6,422 bases of DNA from Candidatus Saccharimonadia bacterium (GTDB taxonomy: Bacteria > Patescibacteriota > Saccharimonadia > Saccharimonadales > UBA4665): the NCBI GenBank assembly GCA_023268595.1, contig JALQUD010000056.1, positions 1 through 6,422 of the forward strand. Direction: 5' to 3'. The notes beneath the pieces were generated by a model. That model did no database searches, had not been told where the DNA came from, and saw only the letters and a list, made by a program, of their open reading frames with translations. Positions 4,595-6,422 of the stretch are shown here, piece after piece. The position numbers were made by a program, and so were the translations under genes. Every line of letters begins with the position of its first letter. The first letter of the stretch is position 1.

Positions 4595-5953
4595 GTGGTA
4601 GAACTGCTGTTATTACTCGTCTCGCTGGTGTTGGTCGCGGGTTGCGGTTTGTTCGTGATGGCGGAGTTCTCGCTGATTGCCAGCAACCGGGGCACGGTGG
4701 AGCGTCTGGCCGCCAAAGGCGATGTCCGGGCCAAGGGTGTGTTGCGCGCACTCAGAAGCCTGTCGACGCAGCTGTCCAGCGCCCAGGTCGGCATCACGAT
4801 CACCAACTTGGCGATCGGTTTTCTGGCCGAACCGGCCATCGCCTATTTCCTGCGTGGACCGTTGCGGGCCGCCGGTTTGCCGGAGGTCGTCGTCGGCCCA
4901 TCGTCCATTGCTGTCGGTATCGCCTTGGCGACGGCCGTCACCATGGTCTTTGGCGAGCTGGTCCCCAAGAATATCGCCATCGCCAAACCGTTGACCGCCG
5001 CCAAGCGGGTGCAGGGGCCATTGCTGTTCTTCACGGCGGTGATGCGTCTGCCGATCCGTGCGCTGAACGGCAGTGCTAACTGGATATTGGCGCGTTTCGG
5101 CGTCGAACCCCAGGAAGAATTGGCATCGGCACGTTCGGCCGACGAACTGTTGTCGCTGGTGCGCCGTTCGGCCGAGAAGGGCACGTTAGCCAAAGAGACG
5201 GCCACCATGGTGGAACGTTCCATCAACTTCGGTGAACTGTTGGCGGTTGACGTCATGACACCCCGCGTCCGGGTGCGGTCGCTACAGGCCGATATGACTG
5301 CCAGTGACGTGCTGGCATTATCACGCCGTACCGGCTTCTCGCGTTTTCCGGTCTACGGCAAGAGTCTTGACGACATCAAGGGTGTCGTCCATATCAAGCA
5401 GGCCTTCGCGGTGCCGTACGCCGAACGTGACACCATGACGGTGGACCGCATCCTGCGCCAACCGGTCCTGATGCCCTCGACCATCGAGCTCGAGCCATTG
5501 ATGGAGGCCTTGCGCCGTGGTGGCTTGCAGATGGCCGTGCTGATCGATGAGTTCGGCGGTGTGGCCGGTATCGTCACCATGGAAGACCTGTTGGAAGAGC
5601 TGGTTGGCGAAGTGCACGACGAGCATGACCGCACCAAAGCCACGATGCGGCGCCAATCGGATGGCAGCTGGCTGCTTTCCGGTCTGTTGCGCCCTGATGA
5701 GATCGCCAAGGACCTAGATGTGGTGCTGCCCGATGATGACGATACTGAGACTATCGGTGGTCTGCTAGTGCAGCGCCTGGAACGCTTACCGGCGGTAGGC
5801 GACAGCGTCGCCGTGGAGGCAGTCAACCGAGACGGCGAAGATCTGCTGGCGACCATGAGGGTCGAGCGGATGGATGGCTACCGGGTTGATCGGATCAGCC
5901 TGTCATGGCGGCCGCTATCCCAGGATACTGATTCGGCCGGGGTGACGCGATGA
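4595..5953 (+). CDS. CNNM/HlyC-CorC family CBS-domain membrane transporter (first of pair)
   Basis: This 452-residue protein has the full family architecture. A CNNM transmembrane domain (about 1-190) contains 'FVMAEFSLIASNR' (20-32), 'SSAQVGITITNLAIGFLAEP' (61-80) and the conserved 'GELVPKN' (120-126). A CBS pair follows: CBS1 about 216-273 ('DVMTPR', 'GFSRFPVY', 'GVVHIK') and CBS2 about 282-342 ('VLIDEFGGVAGIVTMEDLLE', 315-334). A CorC_HlyC domain closes it (about 355-437, 'TETIGGLLVQRLERLP'). Family members are implicated in Mg2+ (sometimes Co2+) efflux or homeostasis, with the CBS pair sensing ATP-Mg; older databases call them hemolysins. The start is GTG with a GGTGA ribosome-binding site. 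The wording of the TM1-TM2 region is, from memory, very like actinobacterial homologues, which also come as tandem pairs. A second family member overlaps its stop codon. Confidence 0.93.
   Translation: MVELLLLLVSLVLVAGCGLFVMAEFSLIASNRGTVERLAAKGDVRAKGVLRALRSLSTQLSSAQVGITITNLAIGFLAEPAIAYFLRGPLRAAGLPEVVVGPSSIAVGIALATAVTMVFGELVPKNIAIAKPLTAAKRVQGPLLFFTAVMRLPIRALNGSANWILARFGVEPQEELASARSADELLSLVRRSAEKGTLAKETATMVERSINFGELLAVDVMTPRVRVRSLQADMTASDVLALSRRTGFSRFPVYGKSLDDIKGVVHIKQAFAVPYAERDTMTVDRILRQPVLMPSTIELEPLMEALRRGGLQMAVLIDEFGGVAGIVTMEDLLEELVGEVHDEHDRTKATMRRQSDGSWLLSGLLRPDEIAKDLDVVLPDDDDTETIGGLLVQRLERLPAVGDSVAVEAVNRDGEDLLATMRVERMDGYRVDRISLSWRPLSQDTDSAGVTR
5939..5945 (+). promoter_or_regulatory. ribosome-binding site for the second CNNM gene
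   Basis: GGGGTGA, inside the last codons of the first CNNM gene, lies four bases before ATG 5950. With the ATGA stop/start overlap it indicates translational coupling. Confidence 0.5.
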
Positions 5954-6422
5954 GCGTCACGATGGGCTTGTTGACGGGGCTGGCGATGTTGGCTGGCAAC
6001 GCCTTCTTCGTGGGGGCGGAGTTCGCCTTGGTGTCAGCACGGCGCAGTAACATCGAGCTCAAGGCGCTGGATGGTTCGCGCTTTGCCAAGATCACGCTCC
6101 AGGCCATGGAGCAGGTTTCACTGATGCTGGCCGGCGCGCAACTTGGCGTCACGCTCTGCAGCCTGATATTCGGTGCCGTCAGCGAGCCGCTGGTCGCCCA
6201 TTTGCTTGAACCTGTGCTCCACGGCGTCGGACTGCCGGAAACCATGCTGCACCCGGTATCGTTCCTGATCGCTTTGGTACTTATGGTCTACTTGCACGTG
6301 GTGCTGGGTGAAATGGTGCCGAAGAACATTTCCTTCTCGCTCCCCGACCGGGCGGTGCTGGTGTTAGCCCCGCCTCTCGTCGCGGTGTCCCGCTTGCTCT
6401 CACCCATCATTCGCGGACTGAA
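5950..6422 (+). CDS. CNNM/HlyC-CorC family membrane transporter (second of pair), 3' truncated
   Basis: The frame opens at ATG 5950, overlapping the upstream TGA by four bases (ATGA), and is still open at the window end after 157 residues. The visible part is the CNNM transmembrane domain: 'NAFFVGAEFALVSARRSNIE' (17-36), 'GAQLGVTLCSLIFGAVSEP' (62-80) and 'LGEMVPKNIS' (119-128), with hydrophobic helices near 5-27, 62-86, 101-120 and 136-150. The CBS and CorC_HlyC domains are expected downstream. It is clearly a paralogue of the preceding gene but differs at many positions, so the duplication is old or the two genes were inherited as a pair. The two proteins may form a heteromer (inference) in the same cation-transport role. 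Confidence 0.9.
   Translation, partial: MSVTMGLLTGLAMLAGNAFFVGAEFALVSARRSNIELKALDGSRFAKITLQAMEQVSLMLAGAQLGVTLCSLIFGAVSEPLVAHLLEPVLHGVGLPETMLHPVSFLIALVLMVYLHVVLGEMVPKNISFSLPDRAVLVLAPPLVAVSRLLSPIIRGL

Noticed and set aside
4075..4839. 254-residue open frame on the minus strand
   Set aside because: It runs antisense across the zinc-site region of the protease and into the CNNM gene, both clearly real on the plus strand.
4585..5079. 164-residue plus-strand frame beginning just before the CNNM start
   Set aside because: It is an Arg/Gly-rich shadow of the CNNM frame caused by GC bias.
1..6422. TGA recoding as in some other CPR lineages; CRISPR arrays; IS elements; tRNA genes
   Set aside because: TGA ends several genes at family-appropriate positions and Trp is encoded by TGG; no spaced repeats, transposase or tRNA-like folds were seen.

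Overview
The window looks like a stretch of chromosome from a small-genome bacterium, most likely a Candidatus Saccharibacteria (TM7, Patescibacteria/CPR) member of fairly high GC. Three things suggest this. The exported protein at 3757-4530 begins with a signal sequence followed by a short 'VEAEAG...NASGGKAV' carbohydrate-binding-like segment, a layout I associate with Saccharibacteria exported proteins. Several genes have no Shine-Dalgarno sequence. Two genes are preceded by an extended -10 box of the TGGTAnnAT type. The assignment is inference from memory of families, not a search. An actinobacterium is the main alternative, because the tandem CNNM/CBS genes at the right end look actinobacterial. 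TGA is used as a normal stop, so there is no sign of the recoded code of some other CPR groups.

Layout. (1) 1-303: 3' part of a PIN-domain (VapC-like) ribonuclease gene. (2) 322-747: a clear homologue of DNPH1/Rcl, the 2'-deoxynucleoside 5'-phosphate N-hydrolase. (3) 770-1456: a divergent SRPBCC/START-like protein, recognised only by pattern. (4) 1480-1638, minus strand: the C-terminal tail of an ABC-transporter ATPase, apparently a gene fossil. (5) 1686-1928 minus, 1948-2493 plus and 2499-3686 plus: a compact module of a DUF350 membrane protein (YjfL-like, half length), a DUF1190/YgiB/YjfM-like surface protein and a YgiC/YjfC-type glutathionylspermidine-synthase-like ATP-grasp ligase. DUF350 is transcribed divergently from the other two across about 19 bp. 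(6) 3757-4530: a secreted matrixin-like zinc metalloprotease. (7) 4595-5953 and 5950-end: two overlapping CNNM/HlyC-CorC transporter-like genes, the second cut by the window edge.

How they work together. The clearest functional unit is the DUF350-DUF1190-ATP-grasp set. It corresponds to the E. coli yjfL-yjfM-yjfC genes (and ygiB-ygiC) and is predicted to make an amide bond on an envelope-associated substrate that is not established. The CNNM pair is an operon with an ATGA start/stop overlap and probably concerns Mg2+ or other cation transport. The protease gene has its own promoter and stands alone. The left-hand genes (PIN, DNPH1-like, SRPBCC) are close together on the same strand but have no obvious shared pathway. 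I see no CRISPR array, insertion sequence, tRNA or rRNA. No wholly new system is evident. The most interesting items are the compact ligase module, the ABC fossil beside it and the minimal CBM-protease fusion.
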